A stretch of 64,000 bases of DNA from Chamaecyparis obtusa (Eukaryota > Streptophyta > Pinopsida > Cupressales > Cupressaceae), in the NCBI GenBank assembly GCA_027943335.1, contig BSBK01005652.1:611001-675000 (forward strand). The letters are read 5' to 3'. The position numbers and the translations under genes were made by a program. This document shows positions 34,343 through 46,201 of this stretch, one piece after another; within the stretch, counting starts at the first letter, position 1, and each line of letters starts with the position of its first letter. Under the pieces are notes generated by a model. It saw only the letters and a program-made list of their open reading frames with translations, ran no database searches and was not told the origin of the DNA.

Positions 34343-36095
34343 CGTCCCTACCCCATCAGATAGTCAATCAAGTTCACAAGCTTCCTCTATGCCTACCTAT
34401 GTTAACTATCTAGCCATTCCATCTTCTAAACCTTCTTCTATACAGTCATCCCTTCAATGAAGCTCACAATATACTATCCCACCTTCATGTCTTGACTATC
34501 CTAGCTCTTTATCTTCTACACACTCCACTCTATCACCTCATCCATTATGAAAGTCTCCAAGGAGTTTCATAACAAGCCAACAAAAAATCCCTCTCCTGAA
34601 GTTGAAGAGCCATGCCATCTTTCTCCCTCATGTGAATCCATCAGTAATGATGCCCATCAAACTCGTACACCTACCATCCTTCTTCCATCCATCCCATATA
34701 TTGATCCTCTTCCATCTATCCCATCTATTGATCCTCTTCCATCTCCTAGCATCATTGAGTCCCTTCCATCTGTGGACTCCATCCAATACCCATCCATGTC
34801 TCCATCTCCTAGCATTATCCTAAGAAGTTCCAATGAGCCTCATAGGTTCACCCTTCTTCCTGCCATCATAATTGTAGAATCTCTCATCCTTCCATCCACT
34901 CCATCTGAAGATTCTGTTACAAGTAGTGGTTGTTGTTGCACTAAATGATCGACCTATTAATGCCTGATACAACCACTAGACTTATAGAAGACACATGAGG
35001 CTGTTAAACCATGTCACAAATCCAAAGGAGAGGAATGACAATTTTTCCAACAATCTCCCCCTCAGCTTTACTTGAGAGGATTTGAACCAGTGACCAAGAT
35101 CTGATACCACTTTTTACATGTAGTGGTTGCTGTTGCACCAAAAGATTGACCTATTAATGCCTGATACAACCACTAGACTTATAGAAGACACAAGAATATG
35201 TTAAATGATGTCGCAAATCCTGAGGGGAGTGTTGACCATTTTTCCACCAGATTCCATCCATACATCCCCCATCATTCTATCTACACCAATCCCATCAAGT
35301 CAAGATCTTATCCAAAAGAATGTTAAAATATCCATCAACCTGAGTCAAGATTCCATCCCTTCACTTCCTAAATTTCATGATCCATTCCCTCTATCACCCC
35401 CAATCCAAAATCCTATCATCCGAATTCCTCCAATCCAAGAGCCTACCATCCCAATTCCTCCAATCCAAGAGCCTATCATCTCAATTCCTCCAATCCAAGA
35501 TCCTATCATCCTAATTCCTCCAAATCAAGATCTTACCATCTCAATTCCTCCATCTTGAGATCCATCACCATCTCCCAATCCTAGTCAAGATCCCATCATC
35601 TCATCCTTATCACTTGATGATCCTCTAACAACTATCCCACCACCATCACTCTATCCCCTCAGTCCATTTACATTTGTCAAGGAAACCTCAATCAAAGAAG
35701 AAGAAATAAATTTCATATCTCCCACCATGACACCTAAAACTAGATTTTTAGCTTATTCCCCAATTTAGAAATATCCTTTGTTGGACAAAATGCTCAAGAA
35801 ATGGAATTATCAAGGCAAAGGCCTAGGCACTCATGAACAAGGAAATCTTGAGCCCATACAAGACAAGAAACATTCATGATCATATGGTATTGGTCACACA
35901 TCTAAAGGCACTTCCTCCAAAAATGTTGGTACAACTAAAGCCCAATTCAAGCACACATCCAAAAACACCATCACATCTTCCCGTCATCCCTCCAAAGCAT
36001 ACAACACCATTCCTCCTCATCCATCATTGTAGCCCAAGACAACCTATCACATTCCTCCTCCATCCTCCAAATCCATTTTAGGTCCCTATATTGTT
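34343..36095 (+). pseudogene. D: Pro/Ser-rich and G-patch-like coding remnant
   Basis: Decayed + strand coding sequence flanking E, taken as D's gag/protease zone. 34547-35558 is rich in Pro/Ser/Ile with short repeats (PSIPxIDPLPS; IPPIQEPxI). 35786-35870 encodes 'MLKKWNYQGKGLGTHEQGN', a clear match to the G-patch-like segments of B (near 12400) and F (near 48000). The TRIM at 34915-35249 splits the frame; insertion plus duplication is 340 bp, equal to the frame shift between the two open parts. Stops occur near 35558 and 35768, with an older frameshift near 34540. Confidence 0.6.
34915..35249 (-). mobile_element. Complete TRIM (miniature LTR retrotransposon), 335 bp
   Basis: Two 138-bp direct repeats (34915-35052 and 35112-35249) flank a 59-bp interior. 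On the - strand a PBS (TGGTATCAGATCTTGG, ending at 35109) lies 2 nt from the right repeat, and a PPT (AGCTGAGGGGGAGAT) lies just before the left repeat. Target duplication GATTC at 34910-34914 and 35250-35254 is perfect. LTR ends are TG..CA type, slightly decayed. No coding capacity, so it depends on another element's enzymes. Confidence 0.9.
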
Positions 36096-37222
36096 AGGAA
36101 TGAATACTAAATATATCCTATGGGGGAGTATTCACAGCCATTCTATAGCAGTTGTTGTTGCATTCATGACTGTGATTGTCATTGATGTCAACATAGTGAT
36201 CTATTGAAGATTAGCAGAGAAGGAGACAATTTTTGAGTTAGCGCACTTGGGATATTAAAGATAATGATATGTAGAGTTGGGGAATTACTCTATGATGTTC
36301 TATAAGATCATGGTTAAGAGTGCCGAGGGAAAGTCATTTATTTATGACATTTATGAGGAAATGAGTGGAAGTAGTATTTAGGCAGTGTTCCTGAGTAGCA
36401 GTTTGTGGAAATTAGATGATATCTCCTAATCAGGATGGAATCTGATCATGCACAGTTATGAGGGAGTTCAAGACATGATGTTAGTGATGTGGATGTGAGC
36501 ACAAGATATGAGGTTGCACAAGTGAAGAATTATCTTAATTGGAAGCCAACAGTTTTGTGTAATTTTTATGTAATGTGTGGAAACTTTTATTTTGTAATTT
36601 TCATGCCTACTCATTTGTAATTACTTGAGTGTGGTATAAAGGAAGGAATGTTTTCCTTGTTGTAATATGAACATGAAGTAGTAATTGTGAATTGTACTTG
36701 AAAGTGAGTTGTGAAAGTGTGCAATACTTATTGGAAGAGGATATGCGAAGTATAGAGATCCAGTATTGAGATCTGAAGAAGTAGTTGGTGTGGTTTGGCA
36801 TAGTCAGAGGAGTACTGAATTGTTGAGATCAGTAATCTTTTGGTATTATTCTATTGAGTAATACAAAGATCAGTTGGACAGTGAGTTTAGTGATCTTACC
36901 TCGAAGCTATTTGGGCAGTGGGTCCTTCTGTCTTCCATAACTCCTAATAGAGTTAGAATCTTTTAACAGGGATTCAAAGTCTCCTAACAGGGACTCATAT
37001 GTACTGAATTTATTTCATAAGACTCCTAACAAAGTCCATCCATTCACAAGGAACTTTCATATTAGTGCATCTTTTGTGGGCATCATTCCCACCGGGGTTT
37101 ACTCTTTGATCAAGAAGTTCCCTAGTCAACATATCTCATGTCATTGTGTTATTATACATGTATATCTTTCTATTGTTGTTGATTACATTTCTTGCATGGT
37201 TAAATTATATTGAGGTTTATAA
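36096..37222 (+). repeat. Partial Sirevirus-type LTR, cut by F
   Basis: From 'TGTTAGGAATG' (36096) or, more likely, from about 36149 ('TGTTGTTGCATTC'), the sequence has LTR features shared with C and the two solo LTRs. These are 'TTGTCATTGATGTCAAC' near 36178, repeated CTCCTAACAGGGA blocks (36940-37040) and 'CATTCCCACCGGGGTTTAC' near 37080-37105. A tract CCTATGGGGGAGTA near 36120 could be its PPT. It stops at F's left end, and the rest should lie beyond F outside the window. Confidence 0.6.
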
Positions 37223-38024
37223 TGTGTGTGTGAAAATTGTACCTAGCTGTGGACACAACACTTCAGTAAAACATTAGAGGTTAGCGAAATTGAAATCTAC
37301 AAATAATTGAAACTAAGCTAACCAGATGATTTACTGCCTTCTAGTAGGTGTGAGTATGATGTTCTCAGATTGAAATCAAGATCAGTGACAATGCAACACC
37401 TAAACGAAGGATTTGAATGCAAAAGAATGAAAAAATGTATGGATGTAGATTAATCTATATTTTTGTATTTTCTATTTAATAAGTTGATTTAATATGAATT
37501 AATTTAATAAATAAAGTGATTTATTTTCCACTTAACTGATTTTTGAATTAAAATAATTGATTTATGGGTTAATCAATTATTAAATCAAACTTTTATTGAA
37601 AAACTATATTATTAAATATTGACAACTGACATTAATTAATTAAATAATAATTTAATCAATTAGTCATGAGATTTTTGATTTATTGTCAAAATTAAATAAC
37701 ATAATTTAGGAATAAATATAATTAAATCTAATTAAATAATTAAGTGGAAAAATTAAATCTAATTAATTAAATATTTAGAATATTTAATTAATCAAACTTT
37801 AGGATAAATAAGATTTATTGCTAAATAATTATTAAATCAAAGATAATTAGGATAAAATAGGGAATATTCAAGGAATATTCTCTGATGCAAAATTTAGGAT
37901 AATCAATTAGGTTTTGATGATTTGATGTGTAGATGTGCCTTAGGTTAGGACTTTGATGTCAATTTTGTTTGATTTGTTGATGTAAGAGGTTAATGAACCT
38001 ATAGCCCATTTTTGGGGTATTACA
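37223..38024 (-). repeat. F: 3' LTR with internal deletion
   Basis: On the + strand starts TGTGTGTGTGAAAATT and ends GGGGTATTACA. It aligns with 53343-54477, except that about 480 bp present there (53605-54088) is missing here. 37881-38024 corresponds to the part of the 5' LTR displaced beyond the window by G. The end is confirmed by the adjoining PPT. Confidence 0.85.
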
Positions 38025-38041
38025 TTTTGCCCCTCTTTGAA
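38025..38041 (-). promoter_or_regulatory. F: polypurine tract
   Basis: On the - strand TCAAAGAGGGGCAAAA lies directly against the LTR start TGTAATACCCC. Confidence 0.85.
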
Positions 38042-38998
38042 TTACTATGCGAAGCGCAGTGGTTCAAAGATTAGTCTATGTTTGATGTAGATGTATGAAA
38101 CTAATTTGAAAGATTAACTGATTCTGAGATAGAAATCGATTGGAAGATTTGAAGATGTTAGGTTTAGGTCCTGATTGACCAAGGATAATGTTAACTATAG
38201 CAACAATGAACTGGTGATTATGAAAAAGCATAAAAAATTCCTGATTCTGAACCTTATGATTAATAAGAAGTGAGTGACCTAATTCCAGACCTGAATGTCT
38301 AAAGGAATCATATTGGTATCACATCTGAATCCTTCAGTTACGAAGAACCAAGGAAATGACGCTAATGAACTGATGGTTATGAAAAGCCGATACAGTTTAC
38401 AAGATAGATTAGGATACCAGATTGATATGGATCTCGATGAATCTGATATGCCCCAAGCGATGTGCCCCAAATGACGAGGTCTTTAGATGAATCAGCAACT
38501 AGATGTGGTTGTTGTCTTGATTACTGAAAGAAAGATTTGATTGATAGAATTATATTGGCAGACTTTGAATGATGTGCAATACCATGCCCCCTTCGAGATG
38601 AAAATCAAAATCTGACAAGAAAAGTTAGCGTTATATAGTTTAGAAGCATGTTATTGATTTGAGAAGTGGTTATACACATTTAAGAATGCATTCTGCATTG
38701 TTTAGAGGTCCTGGAGACCAAGTTTGACCATGAGTTGACCATGGGTGACCAAGTTGGAATTTTGATAGTTTGATGTAAGATAATTAGTTAAGTTGAATTC
38801 TAGATTTATGTGATGATTGAAGGTTGAGTATGCAAGCAGTCGGCCGTCCTAGGTCCAAAAATTTTAAATCATGATTTTGACATAGTAAATGATCTTAGAT
38901 TTTGATTTTGATCCTAAAAATGGGTTTAGAACGTCAAAATTAGCTAGGGGTGCAATTTTCGCAAAAATGGAGCACTTTTGAAAATTAGGTCAAAAACC
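38042..38998. other. F: non-coding spacer between PPT and opposite-strand gene
   Basis: No coding sense on either strand. It contains short TTGACCA/GACCAAG repeats near 38710-38760. The end near 38990 leads into the TATA box of the + strand gene, so part of this may be its promoter. Confidence 0.5.
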
Positions 38999-39005
38999 TA
39001 TATAA
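38999..39005 (+). promoter_or_regulatory. TATA box for the opposite-strand gene
   Basis: TATATAA within CCTATATAAGGG, about 80 bp upstream of the ATG at 39084, a normal plant TATA-to-ATG distance for a short 5' UTR. It reads on the strand opposite to F's gag-pol. Confidence 0.6.
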
Positions 39006-39083
39006 GGGCCAAAAGGGGTCATTTTCAATTCATTATTCACATTTGACTTTTGAAACCTTTGTGGAGCCCTCTAAGAAAGGAAA

Positions 39084-41588
39084 ATGGCCGAGATGAAGGT
39101 ACCTATCTCTTCCCACCATTTTGAGTGCAACCGACATCATCAGAGACCTCCATAGTATGGACATTCAGTAAGTGGACCTCTGTGCCTCTTCGTAAATTCC
39201 ATTTTTACATGTTTTTAGCATTTTTAGGACTTTTTTCATACGTTAGGATTTTTCAATTTTCGCATGCATGGAAAATCGTATGACTGTCCACTATGACTCG
39301 TACGAATTTTCAATTTCATTAAGAGTGTTGTCCTAGAACCCCTATAAACTCATATGAGAGGGACCCAAGACTCGTACGACATTTCGCTGAGTCCCTCATA
39401 TGTTGTACGATAAGATATACATTGTTGTATGACCATGGTTTGTCGTATGATAAGCTCTTGAAACTCGTACGAGTTTTCATGCCAGTCTACATTGTCGTAT
39501 GGATAACAACGAGCTAAAAACACCTTCTTAGGTCAAAATTGTGAATTTTTTGATTCCTTAAGCTACTTCCTGAGCATTTGATGTACCTTTTGAGATAGTC
39601 AAATTTTTAATTTCTGTACTCTTAGCCTATTTGTCAACCAAGTTACTAATAGGATCCCTTGTTTCTATGCTGTGTAGGTCATCTATCCCGATGTCCATGT
39701 GTGCATCTCACACCTAGAGACTCAGAGGTTATGCATTTCACTACTTGACCCGATGAGGGTACATCTTGCTTCATGTGGATTTGAGTATCTTATTCGGTTG
39801 CCTGAGATTAGGGTAAACCATGAACTTTTGACTGCACTGATTGAGAGGTTTCACTCAAAGACCTAGACCTTCCACCTCCCTATAGGAGAGATCACTGTTA
39901 CGTCAGAGGATGTCTATCAGATACTTTGTATTCCTTTTCATGGTCCACGACCTAATTATGTGAGTTTCAGGAACTCAGGATTACATGCATTCATATGTTT
40001 ATTTGGAGATGATACCCAACTTACTGCTTCTATTTCCTGGGAGACTTTAGTTTAGCGATATGGGGAGACCCATAGATTAGAGTGCATTATAGCCAGAATG
40101 ATAGGAGGGATTATTATGTCTGATCGCCAGCAAAATGGTCTCTTGATGGGCTGGGCCCCGATGGTTGCACAGTTGATGGCCACTCCATCTGAGTTGGCTT
40201 GGGGTTAGTGTATGCTAGCTCACATATTCTCCGAGATGCACTAGAATGTGTATCAGGAGAGCAAGTCCTTTGCTTCTGGTGCTTTGGTTCTTCATATTTG
40301 GGCCTGGGAACATATCCCAGTTTGTAGACTAGTATGTCAAGGTCAGCGCCAGCCATAGGAGCTGGTGATATACATTTATTTAGGATACATTACATAGGTG
40401 CGCATGGGCCACACAGAGTACTAGAGACGTTGCCTTGATGATAGCACATTTGTGATTTGGCATCCATATCTTCAGATAGAGGCGTGGCCTACTGCTCAAG
40501 AGCAGTTCAGTCACTTTTTCCATAATTGAGTGCTTATTAGGAGATCCACCATAGTGCTCGAGTGATTTATTATTACCAGAGTGTGGCGGCAGTATGGCAT
40601 CATTCAGGATGCGCCACAAGAGCATGCTACTTATGCACGTATAGTCAGAGAGCTTGGATTAGGATGGGGCCCTTGATTATCTTATTCTCTTTGTACTCAG
40701 GAGTATAGTGTCTATGTTGGCAGAGACTGGGACTACCAGCTAGATGTTCCAGATGCTAGGGTTACAAATGGTTTCATTGCATGTCTTGCAGAGCATCCTA
40801 TTCATAGGTTTTCGGATCCCACAGAGCTGATTCTAAGTATGGAGGATGCCATGGATGTGACAGGTGCTCTAATGGTATAGGGTTAGAGACATGCATAGGT
40901 TCCAATGCCTCAGCCTACACCTCTAAGGCTGAGAACAGTGATGACACCTACACAGAGACCATTTGGTCATATGTGACCGCCTCATCCTACTAGTTCTACA
41001 ACAGGCAGACCTGCAGGTACATCGAGGATATATATTAGAGGAGAGAGTGGTACATTGGGTAGTGTGGGAATTATAGATGAGGTACTCAGTGCATAGTAGG
41101 ATGTAGGTGCTGGTCCTGATCCTACATAGGATGATACATATTTTGATCTTGCAGCCGAGGTGAGATACCGTAAGGTGTAGAGGGTAGAGGCTATTGATCA
41201 GCCAGTTAGAGATACATAGATGCCCATGGTAGATGCAGTTCCTAGTGCATCATTGTCCTCCCAGGAGATTATTAGGTGATTGAGATTATAGGTGAGAGAC
41301 CTAAGAGTATATAGTGCTCATTTTGAGGAGTGATTTACAGAGGCTGATAGACAGCGATCAAAGCTCCAAGAGGAGAACAAGAGATTATAGGTTGAGGTGA
41401 CACATTAGACCTCTTGACCTGCTTACTATGTATCTTCTTATTATGCTATTGTTCCTATCGGTCAGAGAGTAGCAACATACTCTCAGTATATGATAGCCTT
41501 AGAGGGATCTAGGGCACCTTGAGCTGAGGTAGTGCTTGATGCACCACCACCACCTCCACCAGATGTAGAGGATCAGGAAGAAAAATGA
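39084..41588 (+). pseudogene. Opposite-strand plant mobile domain (PMD, aminotransferase-like) gene, two exons
   Basis: Exon 1 39084-39167 (28 codons), intron 39168-39677 (starts GTAAGT, ends TGTGTAG), exon 2 39678-41588; the junction is in phase. The PMD signature reads 'FHLPIGEITVTSEDVYQIL' near 39870-39925 and 'LHIWAWEHIPVCR' near 40290-40330, as in plant mobile domains of the MAIN/MAIL type and transposon-borne copies. The C-terminus has a coiled-coil (about 41255-41400) and a Pro run near 41540. Exon 2 stays in one frame for 636 codons with no net shift, yet carries about 25 stops at Trp/Gln/Arg-type positions. Role unknown; such genes are known as extra ORFs in some Tat-lineage elements. 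Confidence 0.8.
39277..39501. repeat. 22-bp-phased CGTACG/CGTATG motifs in the PMD intron
   Basis: Cores start at 39277, 39299, 39351, 39373, 39404, 39426, 39444, 39466 and 39496. Pairs 39277/39299, 39351/39373, 39404/39426 and 39444/39466 are each exactly 22 bp apart. Forms include CGTACG, CGTATG, TGTACG and CATATG. Confidence 0.8.
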
Positions 41589-43600
41589 TCTGTCTAGATG
41601 TTCTGATATTTTTGTCATTTTGTTCATGTCTACTGCTTTGGCTTCTGATAGCTTACATAAGCTCATTCATTTGTACTTTGTGCTAGTAGTGCACCCTTGA
41701 CTAGTTTGAGTTATATAATATGAGATCGAGATGTTGGTTATGACTTCATTTATACTTGTCATGTTTTGATTTATGATGATATCATGTGATGTAAATGCTA
41801 TGAGTAGTGTAGAATGTATGTATGGATTGATGCAATGCAATGATTTCTTTCAAATATATGAATGTTATGCAAATGTGATTGATTATGGAAATGTATGATT
41901 TTGATTATGCTATGTATGCAATGTAATGCAACAGATGTAATGATTCATGAATATGCGATGTAAATGCAATGATACACATGATATGTTTTGTAGGTATTTA
42001 TGAAGACAAGTACTTAGTCTTATGTCAAAAATGATGTTTAACCCAGGATGGTGACTACTTGCGGTTCTACGAGGAAAACCTTCATGTGAAATTTAGTTCT
42101 TCATGTCAAGTTTAAGTTTAGTTTAGAAGAATCATTTAAGCGTGTTAAGTGTATTCAACAATTTGTGAGATCATGCAATCATGCAAAGTGCAAAATGAAA
42201 TGCAAACCTAAGACCTAGGACCTAGTCACTGATCATGTGTCGATTTGTGTTCATCATTGAACTTTTTAGGCAATAGGATAAATCAATACAACATCCACTA
42301 GTTAGGAAACTATAGATATATGAATATTGATTTGTATGCACAAGAATCAATACAATGCCCACTGCTAAGACAACCTTGGACATATGAATATTGATTTTGT
42401 TTTCAGAATGTTGAATTAGATATAAACACCAAGGCACAAATGCTAGGATGACCTGAATATCATGTCCATTTTGATATAGCAATTTGTATAAGCATGAAAA
42501 AATAGATGTCACGATGAACTGAATGTGCTTTGCATTACAAACACATCAAGAAATCAAGAGATCATTCTAAATCCAGTGTGAATTACCCGTAGTGACCCTT
42601 TATCATTCACATCCTTAGGTAAGATCGTATTTCATAGTAGGAGTAAGAATTCACTAAAATAGAAAATAGTTAGATTAGAATTCCTTGAATTTTTTGGGTA
42701 TCAATGGTTGAGGTAATCATGGCCATCCAATACGAGATAGAGGCTCTTATAGATGGACACCATTTCAATCTAGAATTTCCAAAGTTAGATTTTCACATAC
42801 AAGTAGAAGATAGAAAAGATTATACTCTTAGTCATCACTCTCTAAATCCTATAAAGGACATCATCGAAGAGCTTGAAAGGACACAATATGCAAAAAATAT
42901 CAATGTGAATCACTAAGCATATAAGGAGATAAAAGCATGTAAAGCATAGATTGTTTTCAGTTTGTGTTATCATTTGATTACGTTGTTGTAGATGCAAAAT
43001 CCTTTCTGGAGAGGAGATAGACGGACTGACTCGGATGTAGCTTCGAAGGACTCTAACTGGATATAACATGTCTGAGATACTGAGGATTGTAGGATATGAC
43101 TTTGATTGCCCCCAAGTTTGAACATTGATAGGATACATACGCTTGAGCTGATTGGTGTATAGACTGACTTAGTGAAAATAGGAATGCATAAACAAACAGA
43201 GAGATATGTACAAAGTAAAGCAAGACTAAAAGCTAGGAAAGACCAAGATTGTGCTGAAAGATGGAGCATTTTGAACAAGTGGCACCCATTTGCCAAGTTT
43301 TCACCATCTTGGTAGAGATTCTATTTTTGCTACTAAGGTGCTTGTTTCCAGGTTTTCACCAAGGCACTTTTTCTTTTTTTTATTTTTTTTATTTTTTATT
43401 TTTTGAATTTTTTTGTACTTTTTCTCTTTTTAATTTTTTTTTGTACTTTTGATATTTTTTGATTTTTTTGTGATACATCAAGGTGCCTATTGCTAGGTTT
43501 TCACCAAGATGTTCAGTTTTTCAGGACTTTTTCTGATTTTTATAATTTTTTTCTAGACATTTTGCAAAGACTGAATGCCTTAGGTGTATAATTTCTTCAA
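41589..43600. other. F: spacer between PMD gene and integrase
   Basis: No convincing gene. 41810-41990 is rich in ATG/TGCAATG words. 43260-43515 holds two related blocks ending 'GGTTTTCACCAAG' (near 43352 and 43496) around a long T-rich run (43370-43470), A-rich on F's sense strand. This zone probably carries the 3' ends of both the PMD gene and gag-pol. Confidence 0.5.
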
Positions 43601-44760
43601 ATGGAGAATGTTGATTGGTTCTCAGAGTTGTTCTCCTTCAATCATTGAGAGTTGATAGGCTCCAAAGCCAAATTAGTGGTGATAAAAAAGGGACCTAGGT
43701 AGTTGGGTTCAAACTTCCCCTTGCGTTCTCTATGTGATTGATTTTTAGGATTCTCTCTCAAGACTAGATCACCAACCTGAAATTCTCTGTGTTTGACTTT
43801 CTTGTTGTAGCCTCTAGACATTCTTTTCTAATATACTCTGAGATGATCATATGCTGCTTGTCTACGCTCACCTACTAGTTCAAGTTCTTGCAACCTAGGA
43901 ACTTTGTAGTCCTCATCAGTTACTAGACCATGCATTCTAATTCTTAGTGATGGGATTTCAACCTCAATAGGTAGTACCACTTCAGACCCATAAAATAAAG
44001 TGAATGGTGTAGCCCCAGTGGGCATTCTGATACTTGTTCTATAGGCCCAAAGAGCTAGATTGATCATGAGATGCTAGTCTCTTCCTATTTTATTAACTGT
44101 ACAGTGTAAGATTTTCAATAAATTCTTGTTAGAAGCCTCTTCTTATCCATTCCCTTGAGGATAGTAGATTGATGACCGATGTTGTGTAATCTTGAATTTT
44201 GCACATAGATCATCTAAGTCTTTGTTCTTGAATTTCCCAACATTATCTGTGACTATAGAATGTGGAATACCATACCGACGTATGATGTAGTTCAGGATGA
44301 ACATAGAGATTTGCTTGCTAGTCACCTAAGTCAAAGAGACCGCTTCTACCCATTTTGTGAAATAATTTGTAGTTGTGATTATATGGGTATGTCCATTAGA
44401 AGAATGAGGATGTATGGATCCTATAAGATCAAATGCCCATTGGTGAAAAGGCCATTGTGTAGTGAAGAGAATTAGATCTCTCCCTAGTGCATGAATTAAG
44501 TTACCATGTACTCGACACTTTTGATAGTTCTTAGAAAACTTGATAGCCTCTTTCTCCATTTTAGGCCAATAGTACCTAGCCCTAATAAGTTTTTGAGCTA
44601 GTGTTAAACCATTCAAGTGTGACCCACATATACCTTCATGGACTTCCTCTAATGCACATTGAGACTCTTCCCATTATAAACATCTAAGTAGTGTACCATC
44701 TAGACCTCATTTGTACAGATCGTGACCAATGATGACATACTAGGGCATATTATGGATAAG
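43600..44760 (-). pseudogene. F: integrase
   Basis: Read downward from about 44760. Zinc-binding part: 'LIRARYYWPKMEKEAIKF' near 44535-44590 and 'CRVHGN' near 44500-44520. Core: 'QWAFDLIGSIHPHSSNG' near 44390-44440 (first Asp), 'HSIVTDNVGKFKNKD' near 44220-44265 (second Asp), 'IYYPQGNG' near 44143-44166 followed by 'EEASNKNLL' (Glu). The C-terminal part contains 'WAYRTSIRMPTGATPF' near 44010-44055. Stops near 44323-44325 and 44140-44142. No chromodomain, as expected for the Tat clade. Confidence 0.85.
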
Positions 44761-46201
44761 ATATCATTTCTCATGGTGGTTAAAGGTATCGAGAATGATT
44801 TGATCTTGGAGATAGGAGAAAAGGTTTTTGTATTGTGATGAATCATGACCAACAATAGTGCAGATCATGTGGGTATCAGGGGAATCATATGTAGGATAAG
44901 ATAGTGCTTCCACCAAGAACTCATAGCGTAGCTCATGTTTGGGCTGCTGTAGTAAAGTAGATAGCATTGCCATGGCATCAACAACTTTGTTCTCTATTCT
45001 AGGTATTTTCTCAAAGGTGATAGATATGAAATAGATCATCTACCATTCTTTTGTATGGGATGAGCTTTCCATCTTTCATTTGATACACATCATTGACTTG
45101 GTGTATTACAAGTTGTGAGTCTCCATGAATGTGTAGTTTTGTTACTCTCCACTCAATTGCTATCTTCATGCAATTAAGAAGGGCTTCATATTCAACAATA
45201 TTGTTTGTGCAAGGAAACTTGATTTTGAATGCTTTAGGGATTGAGTATCCTTGAGGAGTGATGAACAATATGCCTGCTTGAGATCCATTTTGTGCAAAGG
45301 AGCCATCAAAGAATAACTTCCATGCTCTAGAAGAAAGATTCATGATAGAGGAATTTGGAAATTCTATTTGCATTGGTGTATCATCAAACAAAGGTGCATC
45401 AACCAGTTGATCAGAAATAACTTGGCCCTTGATAGCTTTTATTTCAACATATTCAATGTCAAATTTGCTTAATAACATCACCCATTTAGCTAACCTACCA
45501 GTGAGGGCAGCTTTGCTTAGTAGATACTTTAGTGGATCAATCTTAGCTACCAAATGTGTGGTATGAGCCAACATGTAATGTCTCAATTTTTGTGATGCAA
45601 AGATCATAGCTAGACAAGCTTTCTCAATCATGGAATAGTTCTTCTTGTATGCTACCAATGTTCTACTAATATAGTATATAGCTCTTTCCTTCTTGTTCTC
45701 ATCATGCTGTGCAAGCAATGCCCCTAGTGATGTATCTATGGTGGAGACATATAAGATGAAAGGCTTCCCTTGAATAGGAGGCATTAAAATAGGAGAATTT
45801 GATAGATATTTCTTGATATGATTAAAGCTCTTTTCACTTTCCTCATTCCATGCAAAGGTCACTCTTTTATGTAATGTCTTTGTGAAAGGTTGTGAAATGT
45901 CTGCTAGCTGAGATATGAAGTGTCTAATAGATTGTACTCTCCCTTGTAATGTTCTTATTTGAATGATATTCTTGGGAGGTTGCATCTCTATGATAGCTTT
46001 AAATTTTGATGGATCTACTTCAATTCCTTTCTTTGAAACAATGTAGCCTAAGACCTTTCCCAAGGTGACACCAAAAGCACACTTCTTAGGGTTTAGTCTG
46101 AGACTAAACTTCTCCATTCGATCTAGTATTTTGCACAAATCATTCAGATGTTCAGATCTTATCATATATTTTTCCAAAGTATCATCAACATAATCCTCCA
46201 T
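44761..46201 (-). pseudogene. F: RT C-terminus, RNase H and archaeal-type second RNase H
   Basis: A 396-codon open frame from 46201 to 45011. It begins at 'YVDDTLEKYM' (RT catalytic box), continues through 'LNPKKCAFGVTLGKVLGYIV', then the first RNase H (about residues 140-250, with 'LGALLAQHDENKKERAIYY'). The second RNase H (about residues 283-390) shows 'LFFDGSFAQNG', 'NNIVEYEALL' and 'IHGDSQLVIHQVN', giving the catalytic Asp-Glu-Asp. A dual RNase H marks the Tat lineage of Ty3/gypsy. A frame overlap near 45011-45039 leads to the pre-integrase spacer ending 44764. This is the best kept coding piece of F. Confidence 0.92.

Noticed and set aside
35066..35110. tRNA-like piece with a B-box-like GGTTCAAATCC (SINE or tRNA gene)
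   Set aside because: No A box or cloverleaf; it is the PBS and interior of the TRIM.
43370..43470. Long T-rich run as a poly(A) tail of a LINE or retrogene
   Set aside because: No target duplication or retrogene sequence upstream; it is interrupted by other bases and lies within F.
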